Positions 33,197-41,845 of a stretch of 64,000 nt of DNA are shown here, one piece after another. The DNA is from Flavobacteriales bacterium (lineage in GTDB: Bacteria > Bacteroidota > Bacteroidia > Flavobacteriales_D > Cryomorphaceae). Location: assembly GCA_007125175.1 (NCBI GenBank), contig SLDS01000096.1:1-64000 (forward strand), in the 5' to 3' direction. The notes below the pieces were generated by a model. That model saw nothing but the letters and a program-made list of their open reading frames with translations, was not told where the DNA came from and did not search any database. Position 1 is the stretch's first letter, and the number at the start of each line of letters is the position of its first letter. A program made the translations under genes and the position numbers.

Positions 33197-35599
33197 CTAG
33201 ATTCGGAGGAAGACCCTGCGAATGCGGCCAAATATTCCGAGCGGCTTGTTGTTTTCGTAATTGTTACGCTTTTCGAAAATATTGATACTCACCTCCGAAT
33301 CGAAGGTATCGGTCAGCACCAAGAAGGGATCCTGAAGCACCCCTTCGAGGATGTGGTCTTGAACATCTCCGAGGGTTTTGATCTTGATGGTCTTTCTGCG
33401 CAGCATCACGATGCTCGCATCGGAGGAGTTGAGCAGATGCAAGACTGTACTCTGATTCATGTAGGGCGAGGTGTCCAGGATTACCCGGTCATAGCGCTGG
33501 CACAGCTCTTTCAATAGGTCGCTAAGTCGCGCCATCTCTTTGTCGTTGATTTGCTTTTGTTCCCCGCAGTCGGCTACATCGAGATTTTCTATGCCACTCG
33601 GGATTAAGGCCTCGTCAAGGCTTATATCACCTTTCAGAACATGGATGAGATTTTCGCTCTGTCCAAGTTTGAATGCCCTCTTGGCTTTTGGGTTTTTCAA
33701 ATTGGCATCCACAAGAATGGTTTTGTAACCCGCCATGGCCAGGCGTACTGCAAACATTTGCGAGAAAAAGCTTTTGCCATTTCGGGGCTGCGGAGAACCT
33801 ACTCCTATAAGCTTGGCATCGGGGTTCTTTTGCGACAGGGCATAGTGGATGCTGTACAGCCTTTGAGCCAGAGTGGAATCCGGATAGTCTTGCAGATCAA
33901 ATGGATTGCTGATATTGGTATGGTACACCTCTCCAAGCACCGGATTGGTGGGAATGTGACGGCGCACATCTTCCGCACTGTCGAGCGTGGAGTTGAAGAT
34001 CCACCTCCACATGATATAGGCGAAGGCAAACATAAACCCGAAAATAATCGCGGCAATAATAGTAATTGGGAAATTTGGCAGGGTTGGATCTGTAGATGTG
34101 AGGTGCGGGGGATCAATGATCTGAAAATCGGGGGCAGTAGAAACCAGGGTAATTTCGGCATCGGCTTTCTTTTCCATAAGGCTCAGGTATAGCCTCTCGT
34201 TTACACGGAAAAAGCGTTCCATCTCCATGAGCTCGCGCTGAGCTTTTGGCAGCTCGGAAGCTTCTTGCCGCATGGTGTTGAGCCGCTCATTGATGTTGTT
34301 GATCATCACGTCGTTGCTTTGTTTGAGCCCCGTCACTGAGCGAAGTATGGTACTGCGATTCGTATTTATTTGAGATTGCAGCTGGCGGTATACAGGGTTG
34401 TTTTCAGCCCCCATATCCTTGATAGAATTCATCTCTTGCTGCATGCGCACAAGCTCTTCTGTAAGCCGTATAATCAACTGATCTTTGACTCCAAAGGCTT
34501 GAGGAGAAATCAAAGATTCGTAATCGGAACTCTCCTTCAAAAAAGTCTCCAGATAATTGTAATATTTTTCCTTCACCAAGAAGTTGACTTTGTCATTTTC
34601 CATCTGCACCATTTGCTCCAGAAGCAATGTACCTTCCCGGTTGAGGCTGGTTATTGACTTGTCGGTTTTATATCGCTCGATTTCTGTTCCGCTAGTCGTC
34701 AGTTTTTCCTCGGTGTCGGCGATTTCTTGTTCCAGAAATTCGATGGCGAGCCTCAGGGTATGGGTTTTGCTCTCCATGTGGTCACTGATGAACAATCGAC
34801 CTATGGACTCTAGCAGGGCAAGCTGCTTGGATGGGGCAGCTCCTGCCAGGCTTACGCCAAATACCGTAGACTCAAGTTCTTCGGGCTCAATATCCAGATT
34901 GGTCATCAAATCAAGGGTAACGGCTTCAGTGTCCTTGATTACGAATCCGTAAGACTCGCCTAAGATTTCGCTATTAGCCTCACCACCAGAATAAAGTGTT
35001 TCCTCAACGGGCAGCACACGAAAGCGCGTTTTATCGAATTCTATCCACTCACCGAAAGAGAAAGTGCCCTCAAGCTCAAACTCTTGCTTGTTCACGGCAT
35101 ACTTGCCTTCCACTTCGAGGTGAAATTGCCTAAGGTCATCAAACTCGACTTTGAACATGGCACCATAAGGAGTTTCATGATTTACGAAACTCATGTAAGT
35201 GGAGTCAAGCTCCACCCGTATGGGTGAGGAATTGTAAATTTCAGTGTTGAATAAACCTCTTCGGTAATAGGATACTGATCCAATCTCTTCTACAGCTCTT
35301 CTTATGAGTGGATAGCTGCGCAAACGCACCTTATTGTTGTTGTAGAAGTAGTCTTCGGTCTTGATGAAGCCGGAGCTCATGGATACCACCGAGGCCGGGT
35401 CATTGCCACCTCGGGGCTTATCAATAAGTATACTCGTTTTGGCGGTATACCTCGGGGGGAAGGTAAGTTGGAATACCATACCCAGAAATAGCCATCCGCC
35501 CAGGCAAATGAGCAGAACCGGCCAGCCTCGCTTAAAGCGATTCAGTATGCCGCGGAAGTCGATTTCTTCTCGCCTCAGTACATCTTTCTCGTTAATCAT
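33197..35599 (-). CDS. Wzc-like polysaccharide co-polymerase with ATPase domain
   Basis: An 800-residue fusion of a Wzz-type chain-length domain and a BY-kinase-type ATPase. Transmembrane helix 1 is at about 26-44 and helix 2 at about 510-531, with a large periplasmic coiled-coil region between. The ATPase has a variant Walker A (SPQPRNGKSFF, Lys609, where PGEGKST is usual), Walker A' LVDANLKNP (about 630) and Walker B VILDTSP (about 707). The usual tyrosine-rich tail is absent; the protein ends in basic residues with a single Tyr in NNYENN. It should control polymer length and couple to the exporter encoded immediately upstream (1 base between genes). Confidence 0.9.
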   Translation of the reverse strand: MINEKDVLRREEIDFRGILNRFKRGWPVLLICLGGWLFLGMVFQLTFPPRYTAKTSILIDKPRGGNDPASVVSMSSGFIKTEDYFYNNNKVRLRSYPLIRRAVEEIGSVSYYRRGLFNTEIYNSSPIRVELDSTYMSFVNHETPYGAMFKVEFDDLRQFHLEVEGKYAVNKQEFELEGTFSFGEWIEFDKTRFRVLPVEETLYSGGEANSEILGESYGFVIKDTEAVTLDLMTNLDIEPEELESTVFGVSLAGAAPSKQLALLESIGRLFISDHMESKTHTLRLAIEFLEQEIADTEEKLTTSGTEIERYKTDKSITSLNREGTLLLEQMVQMENDKVNFLVKEKYYNYLETFLKESSDYESLISPQAFGVKDQLIIRLTEELVRMQQEMNSIKDMGAENNPVYRQLQSQINTNRSTILRSVTGLKQSNDVMINNINERLNTMRQEASELPKAQRELMEMERFFRVNERLYLSLMEKKADAEITLVSTAPDFQIIDPPHLTSTDPTLPNFPITIIAAIIFGFMFAFAYIMWRWIFNSTLDSAEDVRRHIPTNPVLGEVYHTNISNPFDLQDYPDSTLAQRLYSIHYALSQKNPDAKLIGVGSPQPRNGKSFFSQMFAVRLAMAGYKTILVDANLKNPKAKRAFKLGQSENLIHVLKGDISLDEALIPSGIENLDVADCGEQKQINDKEMARLSDLLKELCQRYDRVILDTSPYMNQSTVLHLLNSSDASIVMLRRKTIKIKTLGDVQDHILEGVLQDPFLVLTDTFDSEVSINIFEKRNNYENNKPLGIFGRIRRVFLRI

Positions 35600-35600
35600 G

Positions 35601-36386
35601 TCAGCGGATTAGGAGGTAAACAGTGATAGCCGATAGGACCACAGCGATTCCATTGTAGACATTCTGGATGTCGCGTGTGGCAAACTTCTTGCGCTTCTGC
35701 GGCCTAACGAGCAACACATCGTTGGGCTCCAGGAAGAAGGCGGGATTGCTCAACAAGTTTTGATCTGTGAGATCCACGTGATAGAGGTGGTTCACCCCAT
35801 CGCGGTTGCGGATTACTTTCACCTCTTCCCTACTGGCAAAGTCGGTGGCGTCATTGGCCAGACCCATTGCCTCAAAGATGTTGAGCTTGTGGTTGTATAC
35901 AGGATAGCGCCCCGGAGTATTCACCTCTCCAAGCACGGTTACAAAGAAGTTGAGCAGGAAGACCTTGATCGCTGGATTAGGGAACACCTTTGACGCGGCT
36001 ACATCAATTATTTGCTGCGCTTCAAAGATGGTCTTACCCACCACATTGACCTTGCCTATGGTGGGCAGAGTTATGTCGCCGTTCCTATCAACCGTAAAAC
36101 CGGCGAGCACCGGCAAAACTTGGACGATACGCGTATCGTTCATGTAGTTTTCGTCAAGCCTACCCAGCGATTGAGAGAGCTGGGGGTGGTCAGATTTTAC
36201 ATAGAGGATATCGCCGAGCTCGATGCGGTAATCGTGCTGGTGAGCTGCAAAAATGGTGTCAGCCAAGTAATCGTGAGGCCTTTTTTGACTGTAGTCCTGA
36301 ACATAAACGATGCGTTTATTGGAAATGCACGATGCCATAAATGCACCGAAAGCCACAAACAGGACGAGACGAACTATTTTTTTCAT
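35601..36386 (-). CDS. Wza-like polysaccharide export lipoprotein
   Basis: A 261-residue outer-membrane polysaccharide exporter of the Poly_export/SLBB family. Lipobox MASC with Cys20; Poly_export domain with YRIELGDILYVKSDHP and ITLPTIGKVNVVGKTIFEAQQII; one SLBB-like domain with VTVLGEVNTPGRYPV and LNIFEAMGLA; a terminal hydrophobic helix (about 243-260). It should form the outer-membrane channel that pairs with the Wzc-like protein. First gene of wza-wzc-GT. Shorter than E. coli Wza, as is usual in Bacteroidota. Confidence 0.93.
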   Translation of the reverse strand: MKKIVRLVLFVAFGAFMASCISNKRIVYVQDYSQKRPHDYLADTIFAAHQHDYRIELGDILYVKSDHPQLSQSLGRLDENYMNDTRIVQVLPVLAGFTVDRNGDITLPTIGKVNVVGKTIFEAQQIIDVAASKVFPNPAIKVFLLNFFVTVLGEVNTPGRYPVYNHKLNIFEAMGLANDATDFASREEVKVIRNRDGVNHLYHVDLTDQNLLSNPAFFLEPNDVLLVRPQKRKKFATRDIQNVYNGIAVVLSAITVYLLIR

Positions 36387-36723
36387 TCAAAGGGGAGTTG
36401 AATCACAACTATTACGCGAAAGTAGTAAAATTCAATTCAGAGCACTTCTTTCATTGCGCGTTTTCACTTATTCGTAATCGTGTGAATAAAGTTGCATTGT
36501 ATCTTCAATTGGTGCCACATTTTTGCTTGTTTCTAGGCACGACAACCTTTTGTGCAATATCAACGGCTTGGATTGGATAATGATTCGTGCTTTGTTTTGC
36601 CCTGATCCTCGCGCGCGGCATCTCAATTCATAACGTATATGCAGGCTAAATGATATGCAGATTTGATATTCCGAACTTGTATTTTTCTATAGCTTTGCCG
36701 CAAAGGGCTAATAAACGAAAAGT
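36387..36723. promoter_or_regulatory. Divergent regulatory region between the wza unit and cysQ
   Basis: 337 bases without a gene. On the plus side it holds the cysQ -7 element (36690-36697) and an 8-base direct repeat ATATGCAG at 36637-36644 and 36653-36660. On the minus side the best candidate for wza is TACTTTCG (36424-36417), one mismatch from consensus, about 30 bases before the start. Confidence 0.5.
36690..36697 (+). promoter_or_regulatory. -7 promoter element of cysQ
   Basis: TAGCTTTG, perfect TAnnTTTG, 26 bases before the cysQ ATG. A TTTG lies at 36662-36665, 24 bases upstream, slightly longer than the 20 seen at other promoters in the window. Confidence 0.5.
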
Positions 36724-37530
36724 ATGAAGGAAAAGGACACGCAGGCCTTGCTGGAAATCGCTATACAAGGAGCGGTATTGGGAGGCTTGGAAATTCTCGA
36801 TGTGTACGAGTCTGATTTTGCGGTGGAAACCAAAGAGGATAAATCGCCCCTTACCCTCGCAGATCGCCGGGCACACGAAAAGATTGTTGAAGTGCTGAGG
36901 CAAACGGAAATTCCCGTGCTGAGTGAGGAGGGCAAATCCATTGAGCACTCAGTTCGCAGTAAATGGGGGCGTTTTTGGATGGTTGACCCCCTTGATGGCA
37001 CCAAGGAATTTGTGAAGCGAAACGGTGAGTTCACGGTTAATATTGCCCTGATAGATAATGGTGTGCCAATAGCCGGAGTAATTTACGTGCCGGTAAAAGC
37101 TGATCTGTATTTTGGGTGGCTCGGTGGAGCTTCCTACAAGCTGGGAGGGTTTACTCAGAATGAATCAGCCGATCTGAAAGCCCTATGTGAGGCTGGTGTG
37201 AAATTGCCTCTTGAGGCCAATGGCCGCCCCTTCACCGCAGTGGGCAGCCGCTCACATATGTCGCCTGAGACCGAGCAGTTTTTCAAAGAGCTCAAGCAGG
37301 AGCATGGTGAAATCGAAGTGGTTTCTATGGGCAGTTCCCTTAAAATATGCCTCGTAGCCGAGGGCAAGGCCGATGTATACCCGCGTTTTGCGCCTACGAT
37401 GGAGTGGGACACAGCCGCCGGACATGCCATTGCTTTGGGGGCGGGCAAGGAAGTCATCGATCACAGCACAGGGCAGCCCATGCGCTACAATAAGGAAAAC
37501 CTGCTCAACAACTGGTTTATCGTTCGCTGA
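36724..37530 (+). CDS. cysQ: 3'(2'),5'-bisphosphate nucleotidase CysQ
   Basis: A 268-residue inositol-monophosphatase-fold enzyme that hydrolyses PAP, the by-product of sulfotransferases, to AMP. Metal-binding motifs: SEEGK (67-71), DPLDGTKEFVKRNGEFTVNIA with DPLDGT at 88-93, and EWDTAAGHA (227-235). The DGTKEF rather than DGTxNF form and NGEFTVNIALI are characteristic of CysQ. Placed at the right border of the sulfotransferase-rich locus, it would relieve product inhibition by PAP. It has its own promoter and converges on the hydrolase gene at 37547. Confidence 0.95.
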   Translation: MKEKDTQALLEIAIQGAVLGGLEILDVYESDFAVETKEDKSPLTLADRRAHEKIVEVLRQTEIPVLSEEGKSIEHSVRSKWGRFWMVDPLDGTKEFVKRNGEFTVNIALIDNGVPIAGVIYVPVKADLYFGWLGGASYKLGGFTQNESADLKALCEAGVKLPLEANGRPFTAVGSRSHMSPETEQFFKELKQEHGEIEVVSMGSSLKICLVAEGKADVYPRFAPTMEWDTAAGHAIALGAGKEVIDHSTGQPMRYNKENLLNNWFIVR

Positions 37531-37546
37531 AAGAGCGCGGACTGAA

Positions 37547-39292
37547 TTACTCCAAAAGGAACTTAAGTGATCGCTGCCCATCGGAGCTGAGGATCAACAG
37601 GCGCATTTTTGGGAGGATTTCCGGAAGCTGAATTATGGCTTCTCCCGCAGCATTCGTGATGCCGCTGGCCCTATGGTACACGCGTCCCATGTGGTCAGTC
37701 ACCTGTATGTGCACCAGGCTTGAAGGGCGGTCATAGATGCGCACTTCACGATAGCCATTGCGCACATGAAGGCGCATATCGCGGAAATACCGGCCATCTA
37801 CCAGTGACGTGATCAGTGTAGTATCTGCTTCCAAGTCACAATAATTCTCCAAATCGCAAGGCAGTGTGGGCAAGCAGCTCGCCGGAGCAAAAACTTCCGG
37901 CAAGAATTGCACGATGGCGTTGGCTGGTGGGCTTTCGCAGTCGCAAATATCGAGGTAAGCGTAATCATCACCTATCTGGCAGCATTGCGCAGAATAGTTG
38001 AGGTCATCGTAGTGAAAGACAAAGTTTTTCGAGTCTTCGTGATTGCTCGTTTCTCCCTGCATCACGCGAACGAAAAAGTCTGTAGTTTGCTCATCGATCA
38101 GCTCCTTTGAGCAAACATTGGATTCGTGTCCCCCTCCACAAAAGGAGTTCAACTCGTAGTACATTTCCTTCTCCTCCATCACCTTGGTAATGCGATAGGC
38201 TCCAAAGGCTGTGATGCTGGAGTCCGTGTCCCCATTTGGCCACATAATGAGCGGATTGCAAATGGCATTGGGCCCTTCGATGTCTCTCACATCGTAAGGG
38301 GTGAGCGCATCGCAGGTGTTGTGTATAAAGCAGAGGGGGATGCTTCGCGACTCTTCGGCCGAGAAAAGAACATCAAGGTCGGTGCCGGCAGCTGCGCGGC
38401 AAAGGGCGCCTTTGATGCGCTCCACCGGAAAGGAATGGCCCAAGCTCAGAAAGTTGCCTACATCGTCGAGCAGGCCATTGCCGGAAACGTTGGCTGTGCC
38501 TCCCGGCCCGGTCATCACAAAGGGTTCTGAATCCAGCAAATAATCGGGAAAATCATCCTGCATGAGCCGTGACAGCAAGTGAAAGCTTGTAGAGCCTCCA
38601 TAACTGTGTCCTGTCATGAAGAGATTTTGAGAGTCGACCCTGCTCACACGAAATACGTCAGCAAGCTCCAAAAAATTAGGTCCTGCCAAAGGGCCGAATT
38701 CCTCTACCAATTGCTCATTGCTCATAGCCAAGCTCAAGTCAAACGCGCGCGTAAAAAAACGCACGGCAGCCCTCACATCCTGAACGCTTTGGTATATGGA
38801 GGCCTCTAGGGTGTAGCACCAATTGAAGCCGAAGCGGTTGGATCTGTAGGTGGGTACCAAGACTGTGAATCCGCGGCTTGCCCAAAACATGGCATTGTTT
38901 ACCGCAGTATTCTTATTTCCCGGCCCCGCATGGAGCAGCACCATCAGCGGGAAGCGTTCTATACTGTCGCCATTGAATTCAAATCGCAGCGAATCATTCG
39001 GATAATACAAATCCATAAGCCGCTCCACTTGAATGAGGTTGCCATTGTTGTTGAGCACGGTGGTATCAGATGCATAGCGCATGGTTCTCACCTTGATCTC
39101 CTCGCTGCTCAGCAACTCGTCCTTAAAGCAGATGAATTCTCCGAGCGATTCCCCGGCATAGTTCTTTTTCTCGATAAGCTCTCCGGCAAAAGGATAGTCT
39201 TGTGAAAAAGCAGCCGGGGATGCGAGCAATAAAAAAAGCCCCATAAGGCAGGCAGCATTGAGGAGCAGGTGAGCCCTACAAAAGAGACGCAT
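37547..39292 (-). CDS. Secreted alpha/beta hydrolase with possible T9SS C-terminal tail
   Basis: A 581-residue secreted protein. Signal peptide about 1-30 (cleavage near AAFSQ). Alpha/beta hydrolase fold with VLLHAGPGNKNTAV (oxyanion region), the nucleophile elbow GHSYGG with Ser230, and an extended cysteine-rich segment (about 430-510). The last 70 residues (VHIQVTDHMGRVY, then a Gly/Asn turn and LLILSSDGQRSLKFLLE) have the beta-sandwich pattern of type IX secretion sorting domains, but the match is loose. Esterase or peptidase activity is inferred; substrate unknown. ATG 39292 is used because it begins the signal peptide and follows a strong promoter. Confidence 0.82.
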   Translation of the reverse strand: MRLFCRAHLLLNAACLMGLFLLLASPAAFSQDYPFAGELIEKKNYAGESLGEFICFKDELLSSEEIKVRTMRYASDTTVLNNNGNLIQVERLMDLYYPNDSLRFEFNGDSIERFPLMVLLHAGPGNKNTAVNNAMFWASRGFTVLVPTYRSNRFGFNWCYTLEASIYQSVQDVRAAVRFFTRAFDLSLAMSNEQLVEEFGPLAGPNFLELADVFRVSRVDSQNLFMTGHSYGGSTSFHLLSRLMQDDFPDYLLDSEPFVMTGPGGTANVSGNGLLDDVGNFLSLGHSFPVERIKGALCRAAAGTDLDVLFSAEESRSIPLCFIHNTCDALTPYDVRDIEGPNAICNPLIMWPNGDTDSSITAFGAYRITKVMEEKEMYYELNSFCGGGHESNVCSKELIDEQTTDFFVRVMQGETSNHEDSKNFVFHYDDLNYSAQCCQIGDDYAYLDICDCESPPANAIVQFLPEVFAPASCLPTLPCDLENYCDLEADTTLITSLVDGRYFRDMRLHVRNGYREVRIYDRPSSLVHIQVTDHMGRVYHRASGITNAAGEAIIQLPEILPKMRLLILSSDGQRSLKFLLE

Positions 39293-39315
39293 AAACCAGG
39301 TATTTATCAGACTAT

Positions 39316-39347
39316 CAAAATTACACCAAAGCACATTCACTTGCAAA
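39316..39347 (-). promoter_or_regulatory. Promoter, TTTG-N20-TAATTTTG, of the secreted hydrolase gene
   Basis: On the minus strand TTTG (39347-39344) and TAATTTTG (39323-39316) are 20 bases apart, a full match to the Bacteroidota promoter. Transcription would start near 39309, about 17 bases before the ATG. Confidence 0.7.
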
Positions 39348-39439
39348 CACATTTTCGGGTTGAGAAAAAAGGAGGAAGCACAAAGTTTGGTGAACTGAAA
39401 ATAGACCTGTTTGATGGCATGCCTTGTCGGATGGATTGA

Positions 39440-41086
39440 TCAGCGCAATCGCGCTTGTCGCTCTGAGTCAAGTGCGCCGCTTTGGATGGTTTGTACAGCT
39501 ATCTGCAGCACATTATCATCGTCCTTCATCACCGCATAGAAGCCGTCATTTCCCCAAATATTTCGTGCGATGTAGGCCTTGAGGCGGGTCTTGATCACGG
39601 TTGCCGAAGTGTGAATGCCACGTGTATCGGGCTCCACGCCACGCTGCCGGGCGTATTCGATGAGATGGTCATAGAGCTCCTGCTCCACACTGAATTCAGA
39701 TGCAAAGCGATCGAAGCTGCCATAAGCCCCGAGCTCTTCGCGGTGCTGGTCGGCATAATCGAAGCCGAATTGATTGATCACACCTTTGTAGCTCAGTATG
39801 CTCAGGTACTCAGAAGCACCCACGGTATCAAGACCTACAAACACATCCGGGGTGATACCTCCACCGCCGTACACGGTTCTTCCTCCCGGGGTTTGGTATT
39901 TCAGGGAATCGGGAAATTGTATGCTATCGGCATATTGCAATTCTCCTGAGTGATAGCGATACTCGGTATCACCCTCGTAATCGATGTCATTTCCGTAAGG
40001 GCGCTGTATACTCCTGCCTGTAGGGGTGTAATATCTTGCCACCGTAAGCCTCAGTGCCGAATTGTCGCGGAGGTTGAGGTGCTCTTGCACAAGCCCCTTG
40101 CCAAAGCTGCGCCTGCCGATGATGATGCCTCTGTCATTGTCCTGCACAGCACCGGCAAAAATTTCTGAAGCGGAAGCTGAGCCCTGATTGATCAAGACCA
40201 CCAATGGAAGTTCTGCATAACGCCCTTTCTTTTGAGCGTGGTAGGAGCGCCTTGGACTCGATTTGCCCTCAGTGTATACAATGAGCTGTCCTTTTTGCAA
40301 AAATTCTTCAGAAATCTTTACAGCAGCGTCGAGGTAGCCACCACCATTGCCGCGCAGATCGATGATGAGTTGCTCCATTCCCGCCTCATCCAGGCTGGCT
40401 AGCTTGTCCACGAATTCCTCGTAAGTGGTACGTGCAAAACGACTTATTTTCACAAATCCCGTTTTTTCATCCAGCATTTGGCCGGTAGCCACACTGTTGA
40501 TCGGTATGGTGCCACGTGTGATGTCATACTCTTTTTCTTCGGCCCTGCGCTTCACGAGCACTTTCACCTGTGTATTTCCGGGCCCCTTGAGGCGCTTAAT
40601 TACATCCTCATTGCCTATGCCTACGCCAGCTATGTTTTCGCCGTCTACGGCAATTATCTTGTCACCGGCCTGTATGCCAAGCGATTCACTGGGGCCACCC
40701 TCTATGGCCGCCACCACACGCACAGTATCATCCTGAATCAAAAATTCGACCCCGATACCTTCAAAGTTTCCCTCCAGGGGCTCCGTGTAGCTGGCCAATT
40801 CCTCGGCGCTGATGTAGTAGGAGTGGGGGTCGAGATCTTCCAATATCGATGCTATGGCTTTGTCAATCAGAGCCTGCTTGGTTACCGAGTCTACATATTG
40901 GTTCTCGATGTAGTGGATGATCTGTACAATTTTATCGGCATTGGAGTTGCCCCTTCTGGGAATGATGGTAGAGTCTCCACTGCGTTCGCTAAAAAAGCTG
41001 CCAATAAAAATTCCCGTCACCAACATGGCGGCCATGAAGATGGGGTAGTAGATGTACAGCTTGCTGCTTTTTGAATGCTCACTCAT
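39440..41086 (-). CDS. C-terminal processing protease, S41 family
   Basis: A 548-residue Ctp/Tsp-type serine protease. One N-terminal transmembrane anchor (about 12-31), a PDZ domain (about 105-190, with GIQAGDKIIAVDGE), then the S41 catalytic domain with DLRGNGGGYLDAAV, the serine motif GSASASEIF (302-310) and the catalytic lysine in RRSFGKG (Lys330). Active outside the inner membrane, degrading or trimming proteins from the C-terminus. ATG 41086 overlaps the dCMP deaminase stop by 8 bases, so the two are probably one transcript. Confidence 0.94.
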   Translation of the reverse strand: MSEHSKSSKLYIYYPIFMAAMLVTGIFIGSFFSERSGDSTIIPRRGNSNADKIVQIIHYIENQYVDSVTKQALIDKAIASILEDLDPHSYYISAEELASYTEPLEGNFEGIGVEFLIQDDTVRVVAAIEGGPSESLGIQAGDKIIAVDGENIAGVGIGNEDVIKRLKGPGNTQVKVLVKRRAEEKEYDITRGTIPINSVATGQMLDEKTGFVKISRFARTTYEEFVDKLASLDEAGMEQLIIDLRGNGGGYLDAAVKISEEFLQKGQLIVYTEGKSSPRRSYHAQKKGRYAELPLVVLINQGSASASEIFAGAVQDNDRGIIIGRRSFGKGLVQEHLNLRDNSALRLTVARYYTPTGRSIQRPYGNDIDYEGDTEYRYHSGELQYADSIQFPDSLKYQTPGGRTVYGGGGITPDVFVGLDTVGASEYLSILSYKGVINQFGFDYADQHREELGAYGSFDRFASEFSVEQELYDHLIEYARQRGVEPDTRGIHTSATVIKTRLKAYIARNIWGNDGFYAVMKDDDNVLQIAVQTIQSGALDSERQARLR

Positions 41087-41543
41087 TGTTGTCCTCCAGT
41101 GAAAGGTGCACAAGCTCCACGCCGGCGCTCTTCAATAATTCAATTCCCGCTTGATCCTTGTACCTTTCGGCAAATACCACGCGCTTGATGCCCACCTGCA
41201 AGATCATCTTGCTGCAATCCTTACAGGGTGAAAGCGTAAGGTATAACGTTGCATCCTTGGCATTGTTGGTGCTTCGGGCCACTTTGGAGATGGCATTGGC
41301 CTCTGCATGCAATACATACCACAGGGTCAAGCCATCAGCGCCTTCGCAGTCATTGTCGAATCCTGAGGGGGTTCCATTGTATCCGTCCGAAATAATCATG
41401 CCGTTTTTCACAATGATGGCACCAACCTTCTTTCGATTGCAGTGAGATAGGTAACTCCACTCCCTCGCCATGCGCAGGTAGGCCCTGTCATAGCGGCGTT
41501 GCTTTTTTTCATCGGCGTATGTCAATGTTCCTTCGGCGATCAT
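41079..41543 (-). CDS. dCMP deaminase family protein
   Basis: A 154-residue zinc deaminase. The catalytic motif HAEANAI (79-85) and PCKDC (106-110) bind zinc; NGTPSGFDNDCEG is typical of the ComEB/dCMP-deaminase branch. It should convert dCMP to dUMP for thymidylate synthesis; in this window dut, which makes dUMP from dUTP, is also present. Overlaps the downstream protease gene. Confidence 0.93.
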   Translation of the reverse strand: MIAEGTLTYADEKKQRRYDRAYLRMAREWSYLSHCNRKKVGAIIVKNGMIISDGYNGTPSGFDNDCEGADGLTLWYVLHAEANAISKVARSTNNAKDATLYLTLSPCKDCSKMILQVGIKRVVFAERYKDQAGIELLKSAGVELVHLSLEDNNE

Positions 41544-41715
41544 TTTTCAAGGCTTGTAAAGGTACGACGAATGGGCTTTAAATGCATCCCGCCAGGGACG
41601 TTAAATCTGGTGAAAGGGCTGCTCGGCATCCCGCAAGTGCATCATGGTACTCCTCCTTAGACCTTCTGGAAAGATTTGACCCTTTGCCCAATGCGGGGCT
41701 GCATCTACACAATAG

Positions 41716-41739
41716 AAAAAGGCTCCACATCAGGGAGCC
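41716..41739 (-). terminator. Rho-independent terminator of tRNA-Leu
   Basis: Minus strand: GGCTCC, 7-base loop, GGAGCC, then TTTTT. It begins 13 bases after the tRNA 3' end. Confidence 0.85.
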
Positions 41740-41751
41740 CTTCAAAATATG

Positions 41752-41835
41752 TACCCGGGGTGGGAATCGAACCCACACTCCGTTGCCAGAACTGGATTTT
41801 GAATCCAGCGCGTCTACCAATTCCGCCACCCGGGC
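41752..41835 (-). tRNA. tRNA-Leu (anticodon CAA)
   Basis: Minus-strand 84-nt class II tRNA. Acceptor 5' arm GCCCGGG pairs with CCCGGGT (one G-U). The D-arm has GGCGGAATTGGTAGACGC; the anticodon stem CTGGA/TCCAG encloses loop TTCAAAA, giving CAA; a long variable arm follows, then the T-loop GGTTCGATTCC. CCA is not encoded. A promoter lies just upstream and a terminator just downstream, so it is a single-gene unit. Confidence 0.96.
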
Positions 41836-41845
41836 TACAGGGGCG

